From: Segetibacter sp. 3557_3
GTDB taxonomy: Bacteria; Bacteroidota; Bacteroidia; Chitinophagales; Chitinophagaceae
Assembly (NCBI RefSeq): GCF_004354985.1
Contig: NZ_SMSK01000014.1
Coordinates: 1-64,000, forward strand
Direction: 5' to 3'
DNA length: 64,000 nucleotides
Made by a program: the position numbers and the translations under genes. Within the stretch, counting starts at the first letter, position 1, and the number at the start of each line of letters is the position of its first letter. Below are positions 25,240 to 34,580 of the stretch, piece after piece. The notes beneath the pieces were generated by a model. That model saw only the letters and a list, made by a program, of their open reading frames with translations, did not search any database and was not told the DNA's origin.

Positions 25240-27102
25240 CTAATCGGGTTTTTTTCCATCAAGAAAGGTGTTGATGGAATTGATTTCCGACTTATTATTT
25301 TCATCCGTTTTAACGGTGTACTTACTGTAAAAATTCTCTACCGATGTAAGTGTACTGCCAAACATCTCCATGTTACGGCGAATGTAAGCTGGCACAGCTT
25401 CAAACTCACTATTAGGATCAGCAGCATTCATGTTAAACGACAGGTTACGCAACTTTTGAATACGCTCCGCTGCCCTGCGCTTTTGGTCATCAGCTTCATC
25501 GGTGGCCGGCTGCTCTTCAGGAGCTTGCGGCTGAACCATAACTGCCGGCTTCGCTTCTTCAACCGGCGGCTCGTCTTTCAACACCAGGGTTAACTCCAAT
25601 TCGGGAGCATCAGCTGGTGGCGGAGGCGGCACCTCCCTAAAGTTATTTACCGGCTCAGTTGAGGAAGCCGAAGTATAAATGTTTGATGGCTTTGAAAGAA
25701 ATCCCGTACCCGGACGAACAGGTTGCTGCTCATTCCGGCGCTGGTTGCCTTCCCTGTTTTCTTCTGCAGTCACCACCTTAATCTTTTGAACGGGCGGTGG
25801 CGCTGGTGCAGGCTCATCGGTTTCGGGTCTGAGCTCAAGGCGCATACCCATCTCGCTTTCGGGCTGGGTTTCTTCCCTTGCAGGTTGCTCAGAAGGCATT
25901 TGCAAAGTCATGCGCTCTTCACCAGCTTGTGCAGGCGTTGCCGGGGCTGCAGGCTGCGAAGCAAAAGGTTGTGCAGGTGAGTCTTCACTCAGCCTTGGTG
26001 CAAACGGGTCCTTTTCAACAGCAGGAGCGGTTGCCTTGCTATATAATTTTTTCTCTTCATCCTGTACCCCAAGTGTCATTACGATCTTTTCTTCACGCTT
26101 AACCTCTTTTACGACCAGCGGCTCACGAAAAGGATCTTTACCTTCAAAACCGGTAGCGATGATGGTAACGCCGATTTTAGTACCAAGGGTTTCATCGAAG
26201 CCGATGCCTTTTATTACGTCGGTATCTTCACCGGCTTCCTGGCGCAGGTAACTCATAATGGTATCTTCTTCATCCATTGTGATTTCATGTTCACCTTCCG
26301 ATGAAGTGATGTTTACAAGGATCCATTTTGCACCCCTGATCTCGCTGTCGTTCAACAATGGAGAGTTTACCGCATCTTCAATCGCACGTTGCGCGCGATC
26401 TTCACCTTCTGCAACTGCACTGCCCAATATGGCAACACCACCATTGCGCATTACGGTGCAAACGTCTGCAAAGTCAACATTAATCTGGCCATTGCTTGTA
26501 ATTACATCGGTTATACATTTAGATGCAGTCGCAAGAATGTTATCCGCTTTGCTAAAAGCCTCGCGCACTTTCAAATTGCCATATTGGTGGCGAAGTTTAT
26601 CGTTTGAAATCACCAGTAAGGTGTCTACATTTTCCCTGAGTTGTTGTATTCCTGCTTCCGCATGACGCATCCGTTTTGGCCCTTCATTACTAAAAGGTGT
26701 TGTAACAATACCAACGGTAAGTATACCCAGGTCTTTACAAATTTTAGAAATGATTGGCGCCCCACCGGTACCGGTACCACCACCCATGCCCGCAGTGATA
26801 AACGCCATTTTTGTATTCACTTCGAGTATACGCTTAATTTCTTCCAGGCTCTCTTCTGTTGCTTGCTTACCGATCTCGGGATTTGCTCCCGCTCCAAGAC
26901 CTTGCGTAAGGTGCGGCCCGAGTTGTATTTTGTTGGTCACCTTACTGTTTGCCAACGCCTGCGCATCGGTGTTACAAATGATGAAATCAACACTGTCTAT
27001 ATTTTGGAGGAACATGTGGTTTACGGCATTGCCACCGCCACCACCAACGCCTATCACCTTAAGGATAGACGACTTCTGCTTAGGCAGATCAAAATGTATC
27101 AT
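25240..27102 (-). CDS. ftsZ: Cell division GTPase FtsZ with a long C-terminal linker
   Basis: FtsZ is the tubulin-like GTPase that forms the division ring. The GTP-binding loop GGGTGTG is at residues 107-113 and the globular domain ends near 335. At 620 residues it is much longer than the usual 380-450. Residues ~340-545 form a Pro/Glu/Ala-rich disordered linker. The FtsA-binding C-terminal peptide is probably EAVPAYIRR near 568-576, and it is unusually followed by a 44-residue Asn/Ser-rich tail. The gene is separated from ftsA by a 1.08-kb gap that holds a repeat array. Confidence 0.97.
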   Translation of the reverse strand: MIHFDLPKQKSSILKVIGVGGGGGNAVNHMFLQNIDSVDFIICNTDAQALANSKVTNKIQLGPHLTQGLGAGANPEIGKQATEESLEEIKRILEVNTKMAFITAGMGGGTGTGGAPIISKICKDLGILTVGIVTTPFSNEGPKRMRHAEAGIQQLRENVDTLLVISNDKLRHQYGNLKVREAFSKADNILATASKCITDVITSNGQINVDFADVCTVMRNGGVAILGSAVAEGEDRAQRAIEDAVNSPLLNDSEIRGAKWILVNITSSEGEHEITMDEEDTIMSYLRQEAGEDTDVIKGIGFDETLGTKIGVTIIATGFEGKDPFREPLVVKEVKREEKIVMTLGVQDEEKKLYSKATAPAVEKDPFAPRLSEDSPAQPFASQPAAPATPAQAGEERMTLQMPSEQPAREETQPESEMGMRLELRPETDEPAPAPPPVQKIKVVTAEENREGNQRRNEQQPVRPGTGFLSKPSNIYTSASSTEPVNNFREVPPPPPADAPELELTLVLKDEPPVEEAKPAVMVQPQAPEEQPATDEADDQKRRAAERIQKLRNLSFNMNAADPNSEFEAVPAYIRRNMEMFGSTLTSVENFYSKYTVKTDENNKSEINSINTFLDGKKPD

Positions 27103-27149
27103 AATCTGAATTTAAAGTGGGTGTATGTGTTTGTTGTTGTTTGTGTTTC

Positions 27150-27177
27150 AAAGTCAAAATTCAAAAGTGAAAATTCA
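27150..27177. repeat. 14-bp direct duplication upstream of ftsZ
   Basis: AAAGTCAAAATTCA (27150-27163) is immediately followed by AAAGTGAAAATTCA (27164-27177), differing in one base. It lies 48-75 bases upstream of the ftsZ ATG, in the probable leader. Confidence 0.7.
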
Positions 27178-27178
27178 A

Positions 27179-27213
27179 CTGAAAGCCACACCAAAAATGG
27201 TTTGGTGCTTCAG
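27179..27213 (-). promoter_or_regulatory. Hairpin in the ftsZ leader
   Basis: CACCAAA (27089+100 to 27195) pairs with TTTGGTG (27201-27207) around a 5-base loop. Flanking CTGAA and TTCAG extend the stem with a small bulge. On the minus strand it is followed by TTGAATTTTCAC, too weak for a clear terminator, so it may be an mRNA-stability or processing element. Confidence 0.45.
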
Positions 27214-27274
27214 ATGAATTCATCTTTTTTGCTTGCCGAGCAAACCCCGTTACATTGTACGTCGACGAGTTGAA

Positions 27275-27360
27275 CGCTGTAGTACAAGTGTGCGACCGCC
27301 AGCAAGTTGGGGGCACGGCGCAACGATGTTCCAAAGAGTTACCGCAGTTGGGTCCAAAAA
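27275..27360 (+). repeat. Dispersed short repeat, copy B
   Basis: It contains AGTACAAGTGTGCGAC (27281-27296), then CAACGAT (27321-27327), 23 bases, and GGTCC (27351-27355), the same architecture as copy A at 10103. An extra ~20 bases sit between the two parts relative to copy A. Confidence 0.6.
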
Positions 27361-27427
27361 AATCTTCAACTAAACAGGGCTAAAGGCGTAGTGCTAACCC
27401 GCTAGTCTTCAATCCAGATGCGCCATC

Positions 27428-28175
27428 TTCTCTGCGGTTCTTCCGCAATCCGCCAATCCGCAATTCGCTAATCACCCTCTGCTCCTCCCCTTCTCTGCGG
27501 TTCTCCAATCCGCAATCCGCCTATCCACAATTCGGTAATTCTCCCCTCTGCGCAACCTCTTTTTCTCCCCTTCTCTGCGGTGTGTATCCATCCGCAATCC
27601 GCCAATCCGCAATCCGCTAATTGTCACCCTCTGCACAACCTCTGCTTCTCCCCTTCTCTGCGGTTCTCCAATCCGTAATCCGCTAATCCGCACTTCGCTA
27701 ATCACGTCCTCTCCGCGCCAACGTCTGCTCCTCCCGCCTCAGCAGTTCTCTAATCCCCAATCCACTAATCCGTAATTCGCTATTCACCCTCTGCGCAACC
27801 TCTGCTTCTCCCCTTCTCTGCGGTTCTCCAATCCGTAATCCGCTAATCCGCACTTCGCTAATCACCTCCCCTCCGCGCCAACCTCTGCTCCTCCCGTGTC
27901 AGCAGTTCTCTAATCCCCAATCCACTAATCCGTAATTCGCTATTCACCCTCTGCGCAATCTCTGCTCCTCCCCTTCTCTGCGGTTCTCCAATCCGTCATC
28001 CACTAATCCGTAATTCGCTAATCACCCTCTGCGCAACCTCTCTTTCTCCCCTTCTCTGCGGTTCTCCAATCCGTCATCCGCCAATCCGTAATTCGCTAAT
28101 CACCTTCTGCGCAACCTCTCTTTCTCCCCTTCTCTGCGGTTCTCCAATCCGTCATCCGCCAATCCGTAATTCGCT
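27428..28175. repeat. Degenerate ~80-bp tandem repeat array between ftsA and ftsZ
   Basis: The landmark TTCTCTGCGG, or its variant with CAGCAG, recurs at about 27428, 27491, 27571, 27654, 27737, 27814, 27896, 27974, 28052 and 28130. Spacing is mostly 77-83 bases. Each unit has a pyrimidine-rich half (CTCTGCGCAACCTCTGCTTC and similar) and a half built from AATCCGC/AATTCGC heptamer-like words. The last three units at the ftsA side are the most regular. Unlike CRISPR, there are no unique spacers. The array fills most of the 1,079-base ftsA-ftsZ gap and ends 6 bases from the ftsA stop. Confidence 0.92.
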
Positions 28176-28181
28176 ATTCGA

Positions 28182-29549
28182 TTACCTCAGGTCCTGGTCG
28201 CCTTCTTCCTTAAACAATTCAAGCAGGTTATTCTTAAACTTGTCCCAGAACTTTATTCCTTTTCTTGCTTTGGTATTGATCTTTTCTTCTACAAACTCAA
28301 CAGCCTTTGGCTCCACCGTTTCTTTTACAAGTTGCCCCGGAACTTCAACACGATTGAACGTTTTTTGAAATTCTTTATGCTTGTGCTCATAGTCGCTGCA
28401 TCCCTTTAAGATGAGCCCGATACAAGTGCTGTACATTGGCTTGTTCAACTCGTCGATGTGGTTCGGAGCAAGGTGTGCATTTGGATAACCGATGCGCGCA
28501 TAAAGCCCGGTTGAAAACTCTGTTAGTTGGATCAGGTGTTTAAGCTGAGAACCCCCACCGGTAAGTATGATGCCCCCGTTCAACACCCTGCTATCTAGGC
28601 CTACCTGCTTCAGGTGATACGTTACAAAGTCAAGTATCTCGCCCATTCTCGCTTGTATGATGTTCGCAAGATTTTTTACACTGATCTCTTTTGCAGGCAT
28701 TCCGTTCATACCCGGAATGGTAATAAAGGCATTTGCTTTTGCCTCATCAGCGAGTGCACTTCCAAATTGCACTTTCATGGCTTCGGCTTGTTGCTTCAAT
28801 ACACCAAGGCCAGTCTTGATATCGTTGGTAATGTTTTCACCACCAAATGGAATTACAGCAGTGTGCTTTAAGATGCCTTCGTAAAACACGGCAAGGTCAC
28901 TGGTACCACCGCCAATGTCAAGGATTGCAACACCTGCTTCCATATCCAGTTCATGCATTACCGCCGAAGCTGAAGCGAGGGGTTGCAGCACGAGATCTTT
29001 TGTTTTCAACCCGCTCTTATCCACCGCCCGGTTGATGTTGCGGATGGCGTTTCGATCGCCTGTTATAATGTGAAAGTTAGCGCCGACTTTAACCCCGTTG
29101 TAACCGATGGGGTTACTAATGTTCTGAATATTATCGACAGTAAATTCCTGTGGAATAACATCGATGATCTGGTCACCTGCAGGTATAAATGTTTTCCGTT
29201 GGTTTTCTATGAGCATCTCAATTTCCAGCTGCGATATTTCGTTTTCGGAGTCCTGGCGAACAATGTCTCCACGCGTTTGAAGACTTTTTATATGGTGACC
29301 GGCAATACCCACATACACCTCGCTGATTTCAAGATCGGGGTTGCTTTCATAACAGTTTTTAAGGGCCATATGAATGGCGTTGATGGTCTGCTCGATATTG
29401 AGTACCTGGCCGTGTTGTACCCCGGTACTGTTGGCCTTACCGAAACCCAAAATCTCCAACTTACCAAACTCGTTTTTTCGACCGGCAATGGCAGCAATTT
29501 TGGTAGTACCAATGTCCAGGCCTACAATGATTGGTAATTCGTTGCTCAT
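28182..29549 (-). CDS. ftsA: Cell division protein FtsA
   Basis: FtsA is the actin-like ATPase that tethers FtsZ to the membrane. The 455-residue protein has the nucleotide-binding motif VGLDIGTTKI near residue 9, GHHIKSLQT in the 1C domain and the phosphate-2 motif AILDIGGGTSDLAV near 210, followed by ILTGGGSQL. The C-terminus continues past the actin fold into about 60 charged residues that end in a region with WDKFKNNLLELFKEE, a plausible membrane-targeting amphipathic helix. It lies 65 bases downstream of ftsQ. Confidence 0.96.
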   Translation of the reverse strand: MSNELPIIVGLDIGTTKIAAIAGRKNEFGKLEILGFGKANSTGVQHGQVLNIEQTINAIHMALKNCYESNPDLEISEVYVGIAGHHIKSLQTRGDIVRQDSENEISQLEIEMLIENQRKTFIPAGDQIIDVIPQEFTVDNIQNISNPIGYNGVKVGANFHIITGDRNAIRNINRAVDKSGLKTKDLVLQPLASASAVMHELDMEAGVAILDIGGGTSDLAVFYEGILKHTAVIPFGGENITNDIKTGLGVLKQQAEAMKVQFGSALADEAKANAFITIPGMNGMPAKEISVKNLANIIQARMGEILDFVTYHLKQVGLDSRVLNGGIILTGGGSQLKHLIQLTEFSTGLYARIGYPNAHLAPNHIDELNKPMYSTCIGLILKGCSDYEHKHKEFQKTFNRVEVPGQLVKETVEPKAVEFVEEKINTKARKGIKFWDKFKNNLLELFKEEGDQDLR

Positions 29550-29614
29550 ATATGTGCTTTTTTAATTGTTGTTTTTAGTTATGTTTTATCTCCTGCTATG
29601 TTTGTGCTGCGCTG

Positions 29615-30634
29615 CTAATGTTCTTGCTTCGGCATTACTGCCTTTGGTGTTTTGCTGCTGAGATCGCGCTCCCTGCTTGCGGGTTCGCGCTCTTCTTTAT
29701 TATTATTTACCCCTGCCGCTATATCGCTATTGCGGGATGCCTGCTTACCCGGCACAACTCCCGACCTTGTATTTCTTGCAGGCTCCTCCTGCTGCATGTT
29801 CCGGTTATCCTGCATCAAACGCTCATAAGCGGCTTTTGCTTTCACGCTGTCCACCATTGATGAACCTTCACCCTTTCTTGTTGCAACCACCTGCCCATTA
29901 AACTGCACATCAATTTTCGAATACTTCTCAAGGCCCACCTTGGTCCAAACTTCCTGATAGAATGTGTACAGCCGGCTAAACTTCTCTTCATAGTCCTCCG
30001 GCCTTCCGAGTACCACCACATGGCTGCCTATTGTTGGTATCATTTCAAACGTACGGTTTGGGGTTATGTCTACCTGCGCCACCTGCGCATTCCAAAACGC
30101 ATCCTTCCTGATGAACACCGCAAGGTCTTTAATCGCCACCAGCAGTGTACTGTCTACCGGTTTCAGTTTTCTCGCTTCTGTTGGAAAACCTGAAAACATG
30201 GGTACCCGAACAGTCACCTTATCACTTGTTGGCAAACGTTTACAAGCAGTATCCAAGTAGAAGGATGAACCTGATTTCGTAAATACCCGGGCTACGGGTT
30301 CACGCTCTTCCACCAGCACGTTCAATACCTCATCACTATCAAAGAACAACTCTGCGTTCAGGATCCAACTGTCGTTTTCAATTCGGTTTTCGAGTACCAG
30401 CAGGTTGATATCATTTTTATTTTTTCCTTGCAGTTTCCCGTTTGCATTGAGCAACCTTGTCACCTCTTTTTCGTCGATGAAGAAGTTGCTGCTGCTGCCA
30501 CTGAGTTCTACCTTAACCCCGGTGCAAATGTTTGCGTTCTTTTTTGTTACCGCAGCAATCATTAATACCAGTCCGGCAAGCGTCAGCAGCACCCAGCCCC
30601 CCATATGCAATCTTTTTTTCCACAGCTGGTTCAT
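29615..30634 (-). CDS. ftsQ: Cell division protein FtsQ (DivIB-like)
   Basis: The position between murC and ftsA and the topology identify it: a short cytoplasmic N-terminus, one membrane segment at residues ~12-29, then a periplasmic POTRA-like and beta domain (residues ~45-240). FtsQ links early and late divisome proteins. The 339-residue protein has an extra C-terminal region of about 65 residues rich in Glu, Arg, Asn and Ser (from NMQQEEPARN to the end). It is low-complexity and probably disordered. Sequence conservation in FtsQ is low, so context carries much of the call. Confidence 0.9.
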   Translation of the reverse strand: MNQLWKKRLHMGGWVLLTLAGLVLMIAAVTKKNANICTGVKVELSGSSSNFFIDEKEVTRLLNANGKLQGKNKNDINLLVLENRIENDSWILNAELFFDSDEVLNVLVEEREPVARVFTKSGSSFYLDTACKRLPTSDKVTVRVPMFSGFPTEARKLKPVDSTLLVAIKDLAVFIRKDAFWNAQVAQVDITPNRTFEMIPTIGSHVVVLGRPEDYEEKFSRLYTFYQEVWTKVGLEKYSKIDVQFNGQVVATRKGEGSSMVDSVKAKAAYERLMQDNRNMQQEEPARNTRSGVVPGKQASRNSDIAAGVNNNKEEREPASRERDLSSKTPKAVMPKQEH

Positions 30635-30645
30635 AGCATTACGGT

Positions 30646-31995
30646 TTACAGCATTGCTTTAATTGGTTGCACCAGTGCATCAATATCGCCTGCACCTGCT
30701 GTTACCAGCAAATGGGGTTTGTTTGCCTTAATCCAATCCTGCAAGGCTGCCTTGTTTAATACCTGCCGGCTTTCATTTTTCATACTCTGTAAAATCAACT
30801 CGCTGGTAACCCCTTCAACAGGTTGTTCCCTCGCGGGGTAAATGGGCAGTAAGATTACCTCGTCTGCCATATCCAGGCTTTGTGCAAATTCAACCGCAAG
30901 GTCTTTCGTGCGACTAAACAGGTGCGGTTGAAATACGAGCACCATCGGTTGCTGATAAAGGCTTTTTACACCAGTTATCAACGCCTTCAATTCCTCGGGA
31001 TGGTGTGCGTAATCGTCGATAAACACCCGGCCACTTTCTTTGATGATGAATTCAAACCTGCGCTTTACGCCCTCGAAACTTTTAACTGCTGCGCGTATCT
31101 TCTCATCGCGGATGTTAAGCCTTTTCGCTATGGTGATTGCAGGAATAATATTCTCTACGTTGTGCAATCCTCCCATCTGCAATACAATATTATTGAGGTG
31201 CCAGTCGTTACTGATAACATCAAAAACGTAAGCGCCATCCAGAACCTTTACCTTTTCGGCATAAACGGTCGCACCGGCATGGTTAAGCGAATAAGTAAGG
31301 TGTTCAGCCGCCTGAAAAGCTTCCGCTTTATTCAATCCATGTTTACTGATCAGGCAACCTCCGGGCTTCAGTTTTCCCGCAAACTCAACAAACGCTTTTT
31401 CAACTTCTTCAGGGGTACCATAAATATCGAGGTGGTCGGGATCCGTTGCACTGATCACGGCGATATCGGGAACCAATTTCAGAAAAGACCGGTCATATTC
31501 ATCTGCCTCAAGCACACATACATTCCGCGCATTGCTCCAGAAATTGGTTTGGTAGTTTGTAGATATCCCGCCGAGAAAAGCATTACAGCCATATCCTGAA
31601 TGACGAAGAACATGTGCGATCATGGTTGAGATCGTTGTTTTACCATGAGTGCCTGCCACGCAGATATTAAAAGAACTCTCGGTAATAATCTGCAATACGT
31701 CGCTACGTTTTACCACCTTATAACCATGTTCCCAGTAATACATTAATTCAGCATGGTGAGCAGGCACTGCAGGTGTATAAACAACCAGGTCTACTTCCTT
31801 TGGTATAAGTTCAACGTCCTCTGTAAAATGAATACTTGCGCCTTCAGCAACCAATGCATCAGTCAGGGGTGTTTGCGTACGGTCGTAACCGCTTACCACT
31901 GCCCCAAGGGAAAGAAAATATCGTGCAATTGCACTCATACCAATGCCACCAATCCCAATGAAGTAGAGGCGTTGTATCGTTTTAATTGCAGTCAT
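30646..31995 (-). CDS. murC: UDP-N-acetylmuramate--L-alanine ligase MurC
   Basis: MurC adds L-alanine to UDP-MurNAc in the cytoplasm. The 449-residue ligase has the N-terminal Rossmann motif IGIGGIGMSAIA (13-24), the ATP-binding GTHGKT (115-120), EADEYDRSF near 178 and DDYAHHPEE near 310. These are diagnostic. It is spaced 14 bases from murG and 11 bases from ftsQ, consistent with one transcript. Confidence 0.97.
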   Translation of the reverse strand: MTAIKTIQRLYFIGIGGIGMSAIARYFLSLGAVVSGYDRTQTPLTDALVAEGASIHFTEDVELIPKEVDLVVYTPAVPAHHAELMYYWEHGYKVVKRSDVLQIITESSFNICVAGTHGKTTISTMIAHVLRHSGYGCNAFLGGISTNYQTNFWSNARNVCVLEADEYDRSFLKLVPDIAVISATDPDHLDIYGTPEEVEKAFVEFAGKLKPGGCLISKHGLNKAEAFQAAEHLTYSLNHAGATVYAEKVKVLDGAYVFDVISNDWHLNNIVLQMGGLHNVENIIPAITIAKRLNIRDEKIRAAVKSFEGVKRRFEFIIKESGRVFIDDYAHHPEELKALITGVKSLYQQPMVLVFQPHLFSRTKDLAVEFAQSLDMADEVILLPIYPAREQPVEGVTSELILQSMKNESRQVLNKAALQDWIKANKPHLLVTAGAGDIDALVQPIKAML

Positions 31996-32009
31996 TCTTT
32001 ATTCAACTT

Positions 32010-33182
32010 TTAATTCGAGTTACGTTCTTTTGTAGTGTTTGCAGCCAGGTTTGATAACACCTGTGTTGCTACCACTTCGTCGGCATTTGTAATAGCAAGC
32101 CTCGCAATGTTCTCCTTGAGCTCCTGTTGAAGCACCTTGTTTTTTGCAAGGGCGATCAGTTGAGGAACAAGCTTTTCTTTTACCTCCTTGTCGGCAATAA
32201 CCAGCGCTGCATTTCGATCCGCCAGGTGTTTGGCATTTACGGTCTGATGATCTTCGGCCGCAAAGGGATACGGAACAAAAATGACCGGCTTACTAACCAC
32301 GCATAGTTCCGCAACGGCCATAGCGCCCGCACGTGAGATTACCAGGTCGGCAGCAGCATATGCCGTTTCCATACCGGTGATAAATTCACTGGTATAAACA
32401 TTATGATAGCCTGTTGACATCGTTCTGTACACCTCGGCATTTGTTTTACCGGTTTGCCACATCAACTGAAGGTCGGCGTCGGCCAACTGACGCAGGCTGC
32501 TACCAATTGCGTCATTAATACTTTTGGCACCCAGACTTCCACCCACGATCAACACTGTAGTTTTGTTGGTGTCTAGCCCAAAAGACTGTATCGCATCGTG
32601 CCTGCTTACACTTAGTTCAGTTATACTTTTTCGTACAGGGTTACCCGTAATGGTAAGCCTGGCAGCAGGAAAAAACTTTTCCATACCATCACTCGCCACA
32701 AAAACCCGGGTTGCCAGCCTACCCAGCATAATGTTGCTTTTTCCCGCAAACGAATTGCTCTCATGAATAAAAGTGGGCACACCTTTAAACTGTGCTTGTT
32801 TCAAAACCGGAAAACTGGAGTAACCACCTACGCCAATTACTGCATGAGGTTTAAACGCTTTAAATATTTGCCTCACCTGCCAAAAACTTTTTAAAAGCTT
32901 GAAAGGAAGACTGATATTTTTTATCAAAGAGCTTCGGTTGAAGCCGGCAATATCCAGCCCTTCTATCGGGTAGCCTGCCAGCGGAACCTTTTCCATTTCC
33001 ATTTTTCCTTTTGCACCAACAAACAAAATGGTTATCCCCGGGCGTTGTTTTTTCAATGCATTTGCAATTGCAATTGCCGGAAAAATATGTCCGCCTGTAC
33101 CACCACCAGCTATTATGATCCGTAGCTCCGCCTCTGGGTCACCGGTGCTGTTTACCATACTACGTTGATCATTTTCCTGCAT
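32010..33182 (-). CDS. murG: UDP-GlcNAc--undecaprenyl-PP-MurNAc-pentapeptide GlcNAc transferase MurG
   Basis: MurG makes lipid II from lipid I at the inner face of the membrane. The 390-residue protein has the family loop GGGTGGH (residues 26-32), IGVGGYSSFP, the second glycine-rich motif VGGSLGAKSIND and the donor-site segment ISRAGAMAVAEL. The start at 33182 adds about 18 residues before the conserved core; ATG 33158 is an alternative. Confidence 0.97.
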   Translation of the reverse strand: MQENDQRSMVNSTGDPEAELRIIIAGGGTGGHIFPAIAIANALKKQRPGITILFVGAKGKMEMEKVPLAGYPIEGLDIAGFNRSSLIKNISLPFKLLKSFWQVRQIFKAFKPHAVIGVGGYSSFPVLKQAQFKGVPTFIHESNSFAGKSNIMLGRLATRVFVASDGMEKFFPAARLTITGNPVRKSITELSVSRHDAIQSFGLDTNKTTVLIVGGSLGAKSINDAIGSSLRQLADADLQLMWQTGKTNAEVYRTMSTGYHNVYTSEFITGMETAYAAADLVISRAGAMAVAELCVVSKPVIFVPYPFAAEDHQTVNAKHLADRNAALVIADKEVKEKLVPQLIALAKNKVLQQELKENIARLAITNADEVVATQVLSNLAANTTKERNSN

Positions 33183-33255
33183 CCTCTTTTTATGTTTTAC
33201 CGCATGTTTTTATATGCCCAAATTGTTGTTCTAAACTCCGGGATCTTACGATCAC

Positions 33256-34566
33256 CTAAGCGATTGCCGGCGTTTCCTCCCCGTCTTCTTTCTTACCCTC
33301 GTCCTCCTGAGCAATAGCAACCGGCGACTCAAGTTTCTCAACGTTACTTGCAACACTTAAAATGATACCAATGGCGGCACATGTGAACAAAAAGGAACTG
33401 CCTCCCATACTTACCAACGGTAACGTTACCCCTGTTACAGGAACAAGATTAACCGTAACAGCCATATTAGCCATTGCCTGGATTACCAGGGTAAAACTTA
33501 AACCCATTGCCAGGAATGCACCAAATGCAAAAGGGCACCGCCTGAAAATACTGATACATCGCAAGAGGAAAACGAGGTAAATAAATATTATCACCCCTCC
33601 TCCCATCAGGCCATATTCTTCAATAATGATGGCATATATGAAATCTGAATAAGGATGCGGCAGAAAGTTTCTTTGCTGGCTGTTCCCTGGTCCCATTCCA
33701 AATACCCCACCTTTTGCAATCGCAATCTTCGACTGTTGCACCTGGTAAGGTGTTTCATCTTCTTTTGCATAGATAAAGTCCTGTACGCGTTTGATCCAGG
33801 TGCCTACGCGTCCAACTGATTTCACCTGCTCTGCTACACCGGTATTTCTGCCGTCCATCGTATCGGCCTTATCGGTATAGGTAGCCACCGCAACCAGCAC
33901 CAGTACCAGCAATGGTATCATTGCAATACCGATGGTTGCCAAAATGTGTTTTGTATTTACCCTTCCGATAAACATCAGGATAAGACTTGTAGCGCCGACC
34001 AACAATGCCGTAGAAAGGTTAGCCGGGGCGATCAATGCACAAATGATCCCCACCGGAACAATGAGGGGAACAAATCCTTTTCTAAAATCTTTGATCACAT
34101 CCTGGGTACGGCTAAGCTGGCGTGCCAGGTACATAAACAGGGCAAGCTTTGCAAGGTCACTGGTCTGTATCGTCATCCTGATTACCGGTAGCATGATCCA
34201 GCGACTGCCTTCGTTGATACGCGCACCAAAGAAAAACGTGAATATGAGTAGCGGTATGGATGCAAGAAACAGGTATAAGGCGATACGTGAATACAGGGTA
34301 TAATTAATCCGGTGTGCGAAATAGATGACAATGATACCGGTAACAATAAAGGCAAACTGCTTGAAAAGATATACTTCGTTGTTGCCCTTATACATCTTGT
34401 ACGCAAGTGATCCGGTTGCGCTATAAACCACCAGCAACGATGTTACCGCGAGCAGTATTACAATGCCCCAGATGTAGCGATCACCTTTGGTACGCTTAAG
34501 CAAACCGCTGCCAAAGGTTTCCATGGCAGGCATGTCTGAAAATTTTATGTCTTTAAGATCACTCAT
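33256..34566 (-). CDS. ftsW: Lipid II polymerase FtsW (SEDS family)
   Basis: The 436-residue protein has about ten membrane segments and the SEDS signatures, such as PHPYSDFIYAIIIEEYG and the loop MGGSSFLF near the end. FtsW is the septal peptidoglycan glycosyltransferase and works with the PBP encoded upstream as FtsI. The N-terminal ~35 residues and the acidic C-terminal ~25 residues are cytoplasmic tails. Its place between murD and murG is the standard dcw order. Confidence 0.96.
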   Translation of the reverse strand: MSDLKDIKFSDMPAMETFGSGLLKRTKGDRYIWGIVILLAVTSLLVVYSATGSLAYKMYKGNNEVYLFKQFAFIVTGIIVIYFAHRINYTLYSRIALYLFLASIPLLIFTFFFGARINEGSRWIMLPVIRMTIQTSDLAKLALFMYLARQLSRTQDVIKDFRKGFVPLIVPVGIICALIAPANLSTALLVGATSLILMFIGRVNTKHILATIGIAMIPLLVLVLVAVATYTDKADTMDGRNTGVAEQVKSVGRVGTWIKRVQDFIYAKEDETPYQVQQSKIAIAKGGVFGMGPGNSQQRNFLPHPYSDFIYAIIIEEYGLMGGGVIIFIYLVFLLRCISIFRRCPFAFGAFLAMGLSFTLVIQAMANMAVTVNLVPVTGVTLPLVSMGGSSFLFTCAAIGIILSVASNVEKLESPVAIAQEDEGKKEDGEETPAIA

Positions 34567-34580
34567 GAATACACATCTAT

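Noticed and set aside
27472-27705. 77-codon minus-strand ORF in the repeat array
   Set aside because: Its codons are simply the repeat read through (GLRIG repeated); it has no family features.
27428-28175. CRISPR array between ftsA and ftsZ
   Set aside because: The whole ~80-bp unit repeats; there are no unique spacers between constant direct repeats and no cas genes nearby.
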